Counted from the first letter of the stretch, positions 44,272-53,231 are shown. The stretch: DNA of 64,000 nucleotides from Candidatus Gastranaerophilales bacterium (GCA_944325945.1 CALVBW010000008.1:1-64000); one strand, 5' to 3'. Translations and numbers: made by a program. The notes: generated by a model from the letters alone, not told the origin.

Positions 44272-44442
44272 ATGGCAAGATTAATCAGACCTTCATGGGC
44301 AATAAGATGTGTACAATCCGGATGCAAAACTTTATTTGAGGTTGCGCAGTTGGAAGATGGCAAACAGCAGGAAGTTGTATGTCCAAATTGCGGTGAACAC
44401 TATGTGTATCCGATTTTGAACGAAGACGAAAATAACAAGTAA
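44272..44442 (+). CDS. 56-residue zinc-ribbon-like protein
   Basis: ATG 44272 with GTGAGGAAA upstream, ending at TAA 44442. It has two cysteine pairs, CVQSGC and CPNCGEHY, consistent with one structural zinc. The 3' end is two bases before the next ATG, so it heads an operon with the radical SAM gene. A possible -10 box (TAAAATATA) lies 25-30 bases upstream. It may be an RNA- or protein-binding accessory. Confidence 0.7.
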   Translation: MARLIRPSWAIRCVQSGCKTLFEVAQLEDGKQQEVVCPNCGEHYVYPILNEDENNK

Positions 44443-44444
44443 TT

Positions 44445-45392
44445 ATGTTCAATAATACGGACAAGCGCTATAATCAGTATAGTGCACATCTGAAAAATAA
44501 ATTCGGCGCTAAGGTATATAAAATTACCCTTGACGCCGGTTTTTCGTGTCCGAACAGGGACGGAACAATTTCAACTGGCGGGTGTATTTTTTGTGATGAA
44601 GGCGGAAGTTTTTCCAAGGCACATTCAAATAAACTTTCAATCGAAGAACAGGTTGAGGCAGGCATTAAGAATTTGACGGAGCGGTTTAAGGCAGAAAAAT
44701 TCATGTCATATTTTCAAGCCTATTCAAATACTTATAAACCCGTTAATGAACTTGAAAAAATTTATAATTCCGCACTTAATAACGACAAAATAGTCGGTAT
44801 TTCAATAGGAACCCGTCCGGATTGTGTTGACGATGAAAAGCTTGATTTAATAGCTTCATATAAAGATGATTATTACACGTGGATTGAATACGGGCTTCAA
44901 TCCATTCATAATAAGACTTTGCGCAGGATTAACCGCGGGCATGATCTGGATTGTTTTTTAAGGGCTTACGAAAAAACAAAAGAACGCGGGATAAATGTGT
45001 GTGTGCATGTGATTTTCGGGTTGTGGGAAAGCCATGATGAGATTATGCAGACTGCCCGAAAGCTTGCGGAACTCGGGGTCGACGGGGTGAAAATCCACAT
45101 GCTCTGCGCGCTTGAAAATACAAGGCTTGCCGACATGTACAAAAACGGCGAAATTGATTTTATGAGTGAAGATGAGTATGTAAATTACGTCTGTGATTTT
45201 TTGGAATATCTTCCGGAAGAAACCACAATCCACCGTCTTGCAGGGAACGGGTTTAAGGATACCTTAATCGCGCCCAAATGGCTCGGAGCAAAGTTTGACT
45301 GCCTTAATAAAATTGATCGTGAATTTATTAAGAGAAATTCATATCAGGGGTTGAAATTTGTTTACAATCAGGCGATAATGTGTAATAATTAG
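44445..45392 (+). CDS. YhcC-type radical SAM protein
   Basis: 315 residues of the TIGR01212/YhcC family. The cluster cysteines lie in FSCPNRDGTISTGGCIFC (C-x11-C-x2-C rather than CxxxCxxC), followed by the conserved FMSYFQAYSNTY, GISIGTRPDC and YGLQSIHNKTL blocks. The substrate of YhcC is not established to my knowledge; tRNA modification has been proposed for related enzymes. It follows the zinc-ribbon gene directly. Confidence 0.88.
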   Translation: MFNNTDKRYNQYSAHLKNKFGAKVYKITLDAGFSCPNRDGTISTGGCIFCDEGGSFSKAHSNKLSIEEQVEAGIKNLTERFKAEKFMSYFQAYSNTYKPVNELEKIYNSALNNDKIVGISIGTRPDCVDDEKLDLIASYKDDYYTWIEYGLQSIHNKTLRRINRGHDLDCFLRAYEKTKERGINVCVHVIFGLWESHDEIMQTARKLAELGVDGVKIHMLCALENTRLADMYKNGEIDFMSEDEYVNYVCDFLEYLPEETTIHRLAGNGFKDTLIAPKWLGAKFDCLNKIDREFIKRNSYQGLKFVYNQAIMCNN

Positions 45393-45491
45393 TATGGTTA
45401 ATTTGTAAAATTTTGTTAAAACTCTTAAAAAAATTCAGCAAAAGATTTTATTTACGTATTTTAAGATGACTGCAACAAAATTGGAGAAAAT

Positions 45492-46148
45492 ATGTTAAGT
45501 GTACAATCGGTAAATTTTAAACCTGCCTTCGGACATTATGACCCGAGATACGGCAATGTTATTGATGTTGACTATACAAAAGTTGATGATATGCCGTCTG
45601 ATGTATATTATTCAAAAGAAGATTATACTAATGATAAAGTACAATTGGAAAAACAACTTGAAGATATCAATGCAGTGATTGAAAATGTTCAGGTGCCAAA
45701 ACCGGTTCGTGCCTTCGGGAAACTTGTATCGGTTGGTATCGGTGCAGCACTTGGTTTCGTAAGTATGAAATACGGCGCACAGGGTGTGGTTGCTCTGATG
45801 AAGAAAAGCTATAACTGGATGCGTTCTTTAGGTAAAAGTAAAGTGGTCGAAAATGCGGCTCCGCAATTGAAGAAATCAGGCGTTTTCAAAGGTATATCAG
45901 AATTTTTCTCTAATAAGGCTAAAAAGTTTAATGAAAGCGGATTAGGTAAAAGAATCGCAGACATTAAAACAACATTTAAAAATTATGCGCCTGTAAAATA
46001 TGTAACTAAAAAAGGTGCAGAATTTAAAAAAGCTGTGTCAGATTTTATAACTCCTGAAAGAATAGAAAAAGGTACTGTAAATTTATTCGCGGTAAGCGGC
46101 GGTGTAACCGGCGGTGTTACTGCACTTGAGGAGGCTGCAAAAGATTAG
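45492..46148 (+). CDS. Unknown protein with N-terminal FKPAFG motif and helical body
   Basis: 218 residues. The start SVQSVNFKPAFGHYD has a counterpart in the next gene (SVNRISFTGN) and in 59730 (VTRVSNYSPKFTAYF). Residues about 74-103 are a Gly/Ala/Val-rich hydrophobic helix pair (LVSVGIGAALGFVSMKYG), and the remainder is Lys/Ala/Phe-rich amphipathic helix. There is no classical signal peptide. GGAGAAA precedes the ATG. The next gene begins two bases after it, so they form a pair. The hydrophobic hairpin could insert in a membrane. Confidence 0.6.
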   Translation: MLSVQSVNFKPAFGHYDPRYGNVIDVDYTKVDDMPSDVYYSKEDYTNDKVQLEKQLEDINAVIENVQVPKPVRAFGKLVSVGIGAALGFVSMKYGAQGVVALMKKSYNWMRSLGKSKVVENAAPQLKKSGVFKGISEFFSNKAKKFNESGLGKRIADIKTTFKNYAPVKYVTKKGAEFKKAVSDFITPERIEKGTVNLFAVSGGVTGGVTALEEAAKD

Positions 46149-46149
46149 T

Positions 46150-46602
46150 ATGGCATTAAGTGTTAATAGAATTTCATTTACAGGCAATGATAAAGATGAT
46201 AAACGTGTAACCGCAACTGAAGTTGGTGTCGGCGCAGGTGCAACAGTCGGCGGCGCTAAATATGGTGCGGAAGCTTTTAAGCGTTTTAAACTTGCCAGAA
46301 CAAAAGACGTTGTTCATCTGTCAGGTGAAACCACACAGGCAATTAGAAATGCAGCCAAGCTTGGTACCGAAACTAAAACGCTCTGGGGCAGAATGTTAAA
46401 AAATGCAAGGGTTTATAAAGAAGCAATTATTAATTGGGCACAATCTTTAAAAATTGCAAAATGGGCTAAACCTATCGTTGAAAGTAAAGCATTCGCAAGA
46501 TTTTCCGGTATTCTGGGCGGAATCACTGCAGGATTTGTATTTATCTCAGGTATTGGCGAAATGGGGCAGACTTTCGGAAAGCTCGCTGCTAAAGATGCAT
46601 AG
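46150..46602 (+). CDS. Unknown protein, partner of 45492-46148
   Basis: 150 residues from ATG 46150 (GAGGAGG about 15-20 bases upstream; a longer frame starting at 46114 overlaps the previous gene and is rejected). The N-terminal LSVNRISFTGN motif is followed by a Gly/Ala-rich stretch (GVGAGATVGGAKYG), basic amphipathic helices and a C-terminal hydrophobic segment (GILGGITAGFVFISGIG). Similar composition and order to its neighbour suggest that they are distant paralogues or partners. No family is recognised. Confidence 0.6.
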   Translation: MALSVNRISFTGNDKDDKRVTATEVGVGAGATVGGAKYGAEAFKRFKLARTKDVVHLSGETTQAIRNAAKLGTETKTLWGRMLKNARVYKEAIINWAQSLKIAKWAKPIVESKAFARFSGILGGITAGFVFISGIGEMGQTFGKLAAKDA

Positions 46603-46629
46603 ATAAAAGTTGTTAAATTAATAAAATCG

Positions 46630-46638
46630 TGCTAAACT
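46630..46638 (+). promoter_or_regulatory. folP promoter, leaderless geometry
   Basis: TGC-TAAACT, then TCGGTT, then ATG 46645. Same six-base spacing as at prfA, rsmH, 43072 and 60279. Confidence 0.5.
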
Positions 46639-46644
46639 TCGGTT

Positions 46645-47787
46645 ATGCACGATTTTGTTTTGAAAGAAATTGTAACGGATGATTTGGAAAAAGAGCTTTC
46701 CTCAGTCGGGTTTGATAAATCCTATATCAAAAAAGCCTGTGACAAATTCGTTTATAAAAATATAAAAATTTTTGATCTGACCCCCGCTCAGGCAAATATT
46801 TTGAAACAAACGGCATTATCGGTCGGCGCTGATTGCGCAACCCACAGGGAAACAATTACCGCAAAGGTCGAAAAAACCGACTGTATTCTGGGCGGAAGTC
46901 TTTCTCAAATCGAAAAAATTGCTAGAAAACTCGCATTTCAGCCTTTCGGACTTAAAAAATTAGGTGAAATGTTAATGCAAAGGCATGAAAAAGACAGCGA
47001 CAGTTGTAAAATTGTCGGTATTTTAAACCTTACGACTAATTCATTTTCAGACGGCGGTGAGTTTTACGAATTTGATAAGGCCGTTGAACATTTAAACGAA
47101 ATGATTAATGACGGCGCGGATGTTATTGATATTGGTGCTGAATCCACAAAACCCTATTCCGAACCTGTATCTGACGACATACAGCTTGCCAAACTCGTTC
47201 CTGTTCTGGAATATATTAAAAAAAATAATATTACGACAGCTATCAGTATTGATACAAGAAGTGCAACAGTCGCTCAAAGGTGTCTGGAACTTGGTGCGGA
47301 TATTATTAATGACGTGTCAGGTTTTGACTATGATGAAAAAATGCCGGAGGTTATTGCTGAATTCAATGCGAAAGTCGTTATCCAGCACTCCAAAGGCACC
47401 CCTCAAAATATGCAGGATAAACCGGTTTATGAAAATTTGACGGATGAAATTTACCTCGGGTTGAAAAATAAGATTGATATTGCACTTTCAAAAGGTATAA
47501 AACGTGAAAATATTATTATAGACCCCGGTATAGGCTTTGGCAAAACACGTGAGGACAATTTTGAAATTATTAAACGTATTGAGGAATTTTACGGATTGGG
47601 CTGCCCTGTTATGCTTGGTGTTTCCCGTAAAAGTCTGTTAAATATGCCTGATGCGGATAATTTTACAAAGGATATTTTTACACTCGCATTGAACTCGCTT
47701 GCGATTAGTAAAAAAGTTGACTTTTTGCGGGTTCATAATGTAAAATTAAACAAGAAATTAGTTGAATTATTAGGAGGAAAGCCATGA
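46645..47787 (+). CDS. folP: Dihydropteroate synthase with long N-terminal extension
   Basis: FolP joins p-aminobenzoate to dihydropterin pyrophosphate in folate synthesis. The TIM-barrel core begins near residue 125 (VGILNLTTNSFSDGG) and has DIGAESTKP, SIDTRSA, INDVSGF, IDPGIGFGKT and GVSRKS. About 120 residues precede it, an extension seen in some Firmicutes-type enzymes. Its last codons (GGKP) and stop are made by the AGGAGGAAAGCC block that is also the ribosome binding site of the overlapping pilin gene (ATGA overlap), so the tail may be repeat-derived. Confidence 0.93.
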   Translation: MHDFVLKEIVTDDLEKELSSVGFDKSYIKKACDKFVYKNIKIFDLTPAQANILKQTALSVGADCATHRETITAKVEKTDCILGGSLSQIEKIARKLAFQPFGLKKLGEMLMQRHEKDSDSCKIVGILNLTTNSFSDGGEFYEFDKAVEHLNEMINDGADVIDIGAESTKPYSEPVSDDIQLAKLVPVLEYIKKNNITTAISIDTRSATVAQRCLELGADIINDVSGFDYDEKMPEVIAEFNAKVVIQHSKGTPQNMQDKPVYENLTDEIYLGLKNKIDIALSKGIKRENIIIDPGIGFGKTREDNFEIIKRIEEFYGLGCPVMLGVSRKSLLNMPDADNFTKDIFTLALNSLAISKKVDFLRVHNVKLNKKLVELLGGKP

Positions 47788-48899
47788 AAAACAAAGAGTT
47801 TAAAAAATGTCGGGGGGGGGCGACTCCTCTAAGCCAGCGTGCCGCTGGACCCGCCCAACAAGAAGTTGGAGAAAATTTAACGGGTCATGAAATTAACAAT
47901 GGTTTTGACGGTATTGGTTTAGTAAAGATACTAAGATACTATGGCACTAAGATAGTAAGAAGTAACAGAAATGTAGGTCGGCATTACCAAGCCGACAGAA
48001 AATATACCAAAACAATTGACACAATAGATAAAACAAATTATAATTCTAATATGATGAATTATAAATCAGAGATCCTGAAACGAGTTCAGGGTGACAAAAA
48101 TGTGAGCGAAGCTCACAGTAAACACTTAGTGCCTTACTGTCTTAGTAACTTAGTATCTTCTAAAAAAGCCGCCTTTACGTTAGCGGAAGTTTTGATAACC
48201 CTCGGCATAATCGGGATTGTGGCAGCAATGACAATTCCTACTTTGATTTCAAAATATCAGGAAAAACAAACGGTATCGCAATTGACGAAAGTATATTCTA
48301 CGTTAGCAAGCGCGCATCAAATGATGCAGGCTGAATATGGTTCTATGGACACGTGGGGGTTAAGAATTACAGATACCGGAGAAGTTGATGAGGACGATAA
48401 TCCTATTTATGACAGATATTCTCAAAATTTGGTAGCTCAAAGATTAAGGCCTTATTTCCGTGTAAACAGGGATTGTAAACAGGGTGAAATTTGTGATAAC
48501 AGAACAATATATAATTTAGCAGGGGCTAAATATTCTGATCCTGCTCCGTCCACTGCGGAGGCTTCTTTCTGGCTTTCTGACGGTATTTTGATGGAGGTAG
48601 GCTGGTATGGTTTTAATAAATCCATTGATATTGCTGTTACTTTGCCTGGTAAGGAAAAAGTTTTAGGTAAAAATTACTTTTATTTTACTATGAATTCTAA
48701 AGGAATTTATCCGGAAGGTATGTGGCAAACAAGTACCAACAAACCTTTTGAAAATTGTTCGGCGACTGCTTCTCTAAGCGTGGGGAATTTAGGCAGAGGC
48801 TGCACAGCCTGGGTAATTTATAATAAAAATATGGATTATCTGCACTGCCGGGATAAATTATCCTGGGATGGTGCGCACTCCTGCAAGGACGCAGAATAA
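47784..48899 (+). CDS. Type IV pilin-like protein with very long leader, in frame at a G9 tract
   Basis: 371 residues if ATG 47784 is used. Residues 1-130 precede the prepilin motif KKAAFTLAEVLITLGIIG; classical leaders have 5-30. The leader starts MKNKEFKKCRGG at the G tract (47812-47820), shares GFDGIGLVKILRYYGTK with the 20103 gene, and includes repeat-encoded EILKRVQGDKN and LVPYCLSNLVSS. The body has the pilin-type helix, then a Cys-containing pseudopilin domain (NRDCKQGEICDN; CTAWVIYNKN). Internal GTG starts at 48103 or 48129 would give a normal leader length. Cleavage would be before Phe of FTLAEV by a PilD-type peptidase. A terminator follows. Confidence 0.8.
   Translation: MKNKEFKKCRGGATPLSQRAAGPAQQEVGENLTGHEINNGFDGIGLVKILRYYGTKIVRSNRNVGRHYQADRKYTKTIDTIDKTNYNSNMMNYKSEILKRVQGDKNVSEAHSKHLVPYCLSNLVSSKKAAFTLAEVLITLGIIGIVAAMTIPTLISKYQEKQTVSQLTKVYSTLASAHQMMQAEYGSMDTWGLRITDTGEVDEDDNPIYDRYSQNLVAQRLRPYFRVNRDCKQGEICDNRTIYNLAGAKYSDPAPSTAEASFWLSDGILMEVGWYGFNKSIDIAVTLPGKEKVLGKNYFYFTMNSKGIYPEGMWQTSTNKPFENCSATASLSVGNLGRGCTAWVIYNKNMDYLHCRDKLSWDGAHSCKDAE
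47812..47820 (+). repeat. Homopolymeric G9 tract in a pilin leader (in-frame copy)
   Basis: Nine G after TGTC, read as CGG GGG GGG GCG. One base more or less would stop or shift the long leader. Partner of the tract at 20130-20138. Confidence 0.9.
48126..48159 (+). repeat. 34-bp repeat encoding the end of pilin leaders
   Basis: Identical over 34 bases to the minus strand of 63856-63889, where it encodes the same LVPYCLSNLVSS residues before a prepilin motif. A partial copy lies at 27278-27303 and inverted relatives lie at 47925-47966 and about 20195-20230. Confidence 0.88.
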
Positions 48900-48903
48900 A
48901 CAT

Positions 48904-48927
48904 AAGGGGCTTTACAGCCCCTTTTTT
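48904..48927 (+). terminator. Rho-independent terminator of the pilin-like gene
   Basis: AGGGGCT, short loop, AGCCCCTTTTTT, a few bases after the stop. It abuts the convergent apt gene and ends at its stop codon. Confidence 0.9.
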
Positions 48928-49462
48928 AATATTTAAGCATTGAAACAATTTTTAAGTCTTTGTCGAATTTTTCGCGGCCTTTCAAATCTTCAAGTTCTAT
49001 CAAAAATGCTATACCGACAAGATTTCCGCCTGTTTTGTTGATAAGTTTGCAGGCAGCTTCCGCTGTTCCGCCCGTTGCGAGTAAATCGTCCACAATTAAA
49101 ACATTGTCGCCTTCTTTTATGGCGTCAGTGTGAATTTCGATTTTGTCAGTGCCGTATTCAAGCTGGTATTCCTGACTTATGGTTTCGGCAGGAAGTTTAT
49201 TCGGTTTTCTTATCGGCACAAATCCTGCATTTAATTTATATGCCATAGGCATGCCGAAAATAAATCCGCGGCTTTCAATCCCCGCAATATAGTCTATTTT
49301 TACATCTTTGAATTGATCGCACAGATAATCTATCATTTCTTTTAAAACTTCCGGCTCTTTTAATGCAGTTGTAATATCACGGAAGATTATCCCTTTTTTG
49401 GGAAAATCATTTACTGAACGAATTTTGCTTTTTACATTTGCTACTACATCGGTTGTGTTCAT
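48926..49462 (-). CDS. apt: Adenine phosphoribosyltransferase
   Basis: Apt salvages adenine to AMP using PRPP. The 178 residues have the Apt start VKSKIRSVNDFPKKGIIFRD, GIESRGFIFG and the PRPP-binding loop VLIVDDLLATGGTAEAA. AGGAGAAAT precedes the ATG. The glycosyltransferase gene lies 12 bases upstream and is co-oriented, so the two may be co-transcribed. Confidence 0.96.
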   Translation of the reverse strand: MNTTDVVANVKSKIRSVNDFPKKGIIFRDITTALKEPEVLKEMIDYLCDQFKDVKIDYIAGIESRGFIFGMPMAYKLNAGFVPIRKPNKLPAETISQEYQLEYGTDKIEIHTDAIKEGDNVLIVDDLLATGGTAEAACKLINKTGGNLVGIAFLIELEDLKGREKFDKDLKIVSMLKY

Positions 49463-49473
49463 TTATATTTCTC

Positions 49474-50847
49474 CTATTTTGTCATTAATAATTTTTTCAA
49501 TTCTTCTTTTGCAAGTCTGATTTTTTCTTTTGCCTTTTGAATGGCGTGTTCTCTTTGTACAAGTCCGTGTGCGGTTTTGCCCCAGTTCATGTCTTTTTTC
49601 ATAAACAGGATTTTAAATCCGATGAATAAAACAAGCGGGAACCAGATTAAAAACAAATAAATAGATGTTTCAAGCGCCTGCTTGAATGCTTCACATCTTG
49701 AAAGATTGTCATATCTTCTCAGGCTGTATCTTGCAGCAGCAAAAAATCCCACGCCGATAACACACCCGATAATTATTGAAGAAAAAAGCATATGGGGCGG
49801 CGCGTCTTTTGCAAGGATTTTGAACCCGCGGATTAAAATTTCCATTATAAACCACGCAGGCATAATAAATTGCGAAATGTACGCTACAAGATCAAGGCTA
49901 ACCCTTAACGACATATCTTTTGAAGTCAAAACAGCGCCTGCATATTCAAGATAGCGCCTGATTGTCCCTTCAAGCCATCTTCTTCGCTGTCTGTACAGAG
50001 GCCAGAGATAAATTATACCTTCTTCATAAACAACTGCATCTTTGCAAAATCTCACGTCCCAACCCTTTATGTGAAGTCTGGTTGACATATCAAGATCGTC
50101 CGTAATTGTGTAATTGTTCCAGCCGCCGATATCTTCAAGCGCCTCACGTTTAATTAATTCCCCGTTACCTCTAAGTTCAACCGCACCTTTGACGGAATCT
50201 CTTCCGACTTGAAAGTGGGTATCCATTGTCATTTCGTTATTCTGGCAGCGGGTAAGAAGATTTTCGTCTTTATTCCTTATGATTTTTCTTGCTTGAACAG
50301 CACCGACATCTTTAGGTTCGAGATTGGGTACAAGTTTTTTTAAGAAATCTTTTTCAACCCTTGCATCAGCGTCAAACACAAGAATTGCCTCGCCTTTTGT
50401 ATAAGGCAGTGCGTCATTCAATACTGCGGATTTACCCGGAAAAGCGTCTTTCGGGCGAATAAACGCCGTAACTCTGTCGTATTTTTTCTCTAAATCTTTT
50501 ATAACGGAGGCGGTGTTGTCGGTACTTCTGTCGTCTATAACAATTATCTCAAACGGTTCATAATCCATCTGTAAAATATTTTCAACAGTCGCTGCAATAA
50601 CGCTTTCTTCATTATGCGCCGGTATCAAAACAGACACAAACGGTTTGAAGTTTTCGTTAATTATTTGCGGAAATTTTTGCAGCTGCCGGCTTTTGATTTT
50701 GTATGCAAGGTTTGTAAACAATGCATACAGAGCCATTGCGGCAACCAGAAATGCCAATCCCCATACCGTATTAAAGTAACTCTGGAAGATGTATATAAAT
50801 ACACCCAGTCCGAAAACTATTGTAAATAATAATACTCTTTCTTTCAT
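49474..50847 (-). CDS. Processive membrane glycosyltransferase (family 2, PgaC/IcaA-like)
   Basis: 457 residues from ATG 50847 with TGGAAG upstream; the 32 further codons of the open frame lack a site. Two N-terminal membrane segments precede the catalytic domain, which shows DDRSTDNTA, FDADARVE, TDDLDMSTRL and QRRRW (the D, D, D, QxxRW set of processive beta-glycosyltransferases). Three or four C-terminal membrane segments follow. PgaC makes poly-N-acetylglucosamine; cellulose- or hyaluronan-type products are alternatives. No pga or bcs partners are adjacent. Confidence 0.82.
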   Translation of the reverse strand: MKERVLLFTIVFGLGVFIYIFQSYFNTVWGLAFLVAAMALYALFTNLAYKIKSRQLQKFPQIINENFKPFVSVLIPAHNEESVIAATVENILQMDYEPFEIIVIDDRSTDNTASVIKDLEKKYDRVTAFIRPKDAFPGKSAVLNDALPYTKGEAILVFDADARVEKDFLKKLVPNLEPKDVGAVQARKIIRNKDENLLTRCQNNEMTMDTHFQVGRDSVKGAVELRGNGELIKREALEDIGGWNNYTITDDLDMSTRLHIKGWDVRFCKDAVVYEEGIIYLWPLYRQRRRWLEGTIRRYLEYAGAVLTSKDMSLRVSLDLVAYISQFIMPAWFIMEILIRGFKILAKDAPPHMLFSSIIIGCVIGVGFFAAARYSLRRYDNLSRCEAFKQALETSIYLFLIWFPLVLFIGFKILFMKKDMNWGKTAHGLVQREHAIQKAKEKIRLAKEELKKLLMTK

Positions 50848-50982
50848 ATCTTCCACATGACATTGTACCAAAAAAAATGTAAAATTTGCTTGGAATTTAT
50901 TATTTTTATTACATTTTGTGTACAAAAACCGTTTAAAATTCATCTTTTCGGATGTTTTTTAAGGTTAAATATTGTAAACTAC

Positions 50983-51010
50983 TTGCACTCGGGAAAACTT
51001 CGGCTATAAT
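50983..51010 (+). promoter_or_regulatory. Promoter of the HU gene
   Basis: TTGCAC at 50983-50988, 16-base spacer, TATAAT at 51005-51010; the ATG at 51041 has AAAGGAG before it. Confidence 0.75.
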
Positions 51011-51040
51011 TAGCATGTACACAAAAAAAGGAGTTTTATC

Positions 51041-51319
51041 ATGAACAAAGAAGAATTAGTACAAGAAATCGCTAAAAAAGCAAACGTAACTCAAAAAGAA
51101 GCTTCAGAAGTATTGAGCGCTTGGGTTGACACTATTCAAAAAACAGTTGCTAAAGGCAAAAAAGTTACTTTAGTTGGTTTCGGTACATTCGAATCACGTA
51201 AGAGAGCTGCAAGAGTTGGCAGAAATCCTCAAACAGGTAAAGAACTTAAAATCGCTGCTAAAACTGTTCCGGCATTCTCTGCAGGTAAAAAATTCAAAAC
51301 TATTGTTAATGGCAAATAG
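51041..51319 (+). CDS. hup: HU-type nucleoid protein
   Basis: 92 residues of the HU/IHF fold: start MNKEELVQEIAKKANVTQKE, the DNA-binding arm GFGTFESRKRAARVGRNPQT and a C-terminal AGKKFKTIVN. HU bends DNA as a dimer and compacts the chromosome. The DNA of the gene uses preferred codons and has both a consensus-like promoter and a strong terminator, as expected for high expression. Confidence 0.96.
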   Translation: MNKEELVQEIAKKANVTQKEASEVLSAWVDTIQKTVAKGKKVTLVGFGTFESRKRAARVGRNPQTGKELKIAAKTVPAFSAGKKFKTIVNGK

Positions 51320-51335
51320 TTTTTAAGGTTAAAGA

Positions 51336-51367
51336 AAAGAGGGAGCCAAAAGCTTCCTCTTTTTTTA
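51336..51367 (+). terminator. Bidirectional terminator between HU and accC
   Basis: AAGAGGGAGC, loop CAAAA, GCTTCCTCTTTTTTT. The A-rich left flank (AAAGAAAAG) supplies a partial T run for accC on the minus strand. Confidence 0.88.
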
Positions 51368-51381
51368 ATGAGAAAATTTAA

Positions 51382-52734
51382 TTATTTTTTCCCTTTTCTT
51401 TTATAATAATCTTCAATGAATCCGGTGTTAAAGTTTCCGCTAATGAATACTTCATCTTCAACAATATCCTGATGGAAAGGAATAGTTGTTTCCACACCTG
51501 TTATGACATATTCTTTCAAAGCTCTGTACATTCTGCGGCGAGCTTCGTTACGGGTTCTGCCCCAGCATATTAATTTACCGATCATTGAATCATAATACGG
51601 CGGAATTGAGTAATCCTGATAAACGTGAGAATCAACTCTGACGCCGAAACCTCCGGGTGTTACGTAGCCTGTAATTTGACCGGGGTTAGGCATAAAGTCT
51701 TTTTCTGGGTTTTCCGCGTTAATTCTGCATTCAATAGCATGACCTCTCAAAACTATCTCGTCCTGAGTAAAGTCAAGTTTTTCGCCTGCTGCAACCATAA
51801 TTTGTTCTCTGACCAGATCTACGTTGGAAATCATCTCGGTTACGCAGTGTTCAACCTGAATACGGGTATTCATTTCCATAAAATACCACTTGCCGTCGTG
51901 GTCAAGCAAGAATTCGCAGGTGCCTGCGCCTTCATAGTTAATTGCCTTAGCTGCACGAACGGCTGCAGCACCCATTTCACGTCTTGTTTCTTCGTTAATT
52001 GCCGGTGACGGAGCTTCTTCAATTAACTTTTGATGGCGTCTTTGGATAGAACAATCGCGTTCGCCTAGGTGAACTACATTTCCGTATTGATCGGCAAGAA
52101 TTTGAACCTCAATGTGGCGGGGATTTTCAAGGTATTTTTCCGCATAAACATCAGGGTTGCCGAAGAAATTCTGAGCTTCTGACTGGCAGAGGTTCATATT
52201 TGTTTCAACTTCGTCATCGGAGCGGACAATTCTCATGCCTTTTCCGCCGCCGCCTGCTGTAGCTTTAAGGATAATCGGGTACCCTGCTTTTTTAGCAAAT
52301 TCTTTAACTTCTTCGGGTGTTTTCAAAATTCCCGTGCCTGGAGTTACGGGTACGTTATTTTCAATCATTGTTTTGCGGGCAGTGGCTTTATCGCCCATTT
52401 TGTGCATAGCATCGGGAGTAGGACCGATGAATTTGATATTATGTTTTGCACAAATTTCCGCAAAATCAGCTCTTTCGGACATAAAACCGTAACCTGGGTG
52501 TATTGCGTCGGCGCCGGATACCAGCGCGGCGGATATGATTGCCGGAATGCTCAAATAGCTTTGCGCACTGGCGGCAGGTCCTATACAATAAGCTTCAGTT
52601 GCAAGTCTTACATGAAGTGAATTTGCATCGGCCTGTGAATATATTGCAACCGTCGGAATTCCGATTTCTCTGCACGCTCTTATAATTCTTACCGCGATTT
52701 CGCCGCGGTTTGCTATCAATACTTTTCTAAACAT
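51382..52734 (-). CDS. accC: Acetyl-CoA carboxylase, biotin carboxylase subunit
   Basis: AccC carboxylates the biotin of BCCP using ATP and bicarbonate, the first step of fatty acid synthesis. The 450 residues contain [20 protein letters not shown], the ATP-grasp loop [32 protein letters not shown] and [17 protein letters not shown] precedes the ATG. It follows accB by 53 bases in an efp-accB-accC run. Confidence 0.97.
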   Translation of the reverse strand: MFRKVLIANRGEIAVRIIRACREIGIPTVAIYSQADANSLHVRLATEAYCIGPAASAQSYLSIPAIISAALVSGADAIHPGYGFMSERADFAEICAKHNIKFIGPTPDAMHKMGDKATARKTMIENNVPVTPGTGILKTPEEVKEFAKKAGYPIILKATAGGGGKGMRIVRSDDEVETNMNLCQSEAQNFFGNPDVYAEKYLENPRHIEVQILADQYGNVVHLGERDCSIQRRHQKLIEEAPSPAINEETRREMGAAAVRAAKAINYEGAGTCEFLLDHDGKWYFMEMNTRIQVEHCVTEMISNVDLVREQIMVAAGEKLDFTQDEIVLRGHAIECRINAENPEKDFMPNPGQITGYVTPGGFGVRVDSHVYQDYSIPPYYDSMIGKLICWGRTRNEARRRMYRALKEYVITGVETTIPFHQDIVEDEVFISGNFNTGFIEDYYKRKGKK

Positions 52735-52787
52735 ACCCTATTCCTTAAAAAATAAGTGAGATAAAATGATTATCTCACTTATAAATA

Positions 52788-53231
52788 CTATTCTATATAC
52801 ATTAATACCTGACCGAATTCAACGGGCTGACCGTCTTCCACGCAAATTTCAACGACTTTGCCGGAAAATTCGGATTCAATCTCGTTCATCAATTTCATAG
52901 CTTCGACAATACAAACCACATCGCCTTTGGAAACTGTTTGACCGACTTCAACAAACGGTTTTGCATCAGGAGAAGATGCTTTGTAGAATGTGCCGACCAT
53001 AGGTGATGTAACCGGCTGGCCTTTTTTAGCTTCCTGTTTCGGAGCTGCGGATGCTTGTGCCGGCTGTACAGCCGGAGCTGCAGCAGGTGCTGCAATAACA
53101 GGTGCGCCTGTCGTGTATAATTCACGTCTTACGGTTATTGCCTGATTGCCGTCTTCCAGTGAAATTTCCGTCAAGCCTTTTGCTTCAATTATTTCTGCTA
53201 ATTTTTCAATATAATCTGTATCAAATTTCAT
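52788..53231 (-). CDS. accB: Biotin carboxyl carrier protein of acetyl-CoA carboxylase
   Basis: 147 residues starting at 53231 ([19 protein letters not shown]), 20 bases after the efp stop and with AGAAAGGC upstream; a longer frame overlaps efp and is rejected. An Ala/Pro/Gln-rich linker (about 48-75) separates the N-terminal helix from the biotinyl domain, which has the biotinylated Lys in [12 protein letters not shown]. It works with AccC at once downstream; accA and accD are not in the window. Confidence 0.96.
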   Translation of the reverse strand: MKFDTDYIEKLAEIIEAKGLTEISLEDGNQAITVRRELYTTGAPVIAAPAAAPAVQPAQASAAPKQEAKKGQPVTSPMVGTFYKASSPDAKPFVEVGQTVSKGDVVCIVEAMKLMNEIESEFSGKVVEICVEDGQPVEFGQVLMYIE

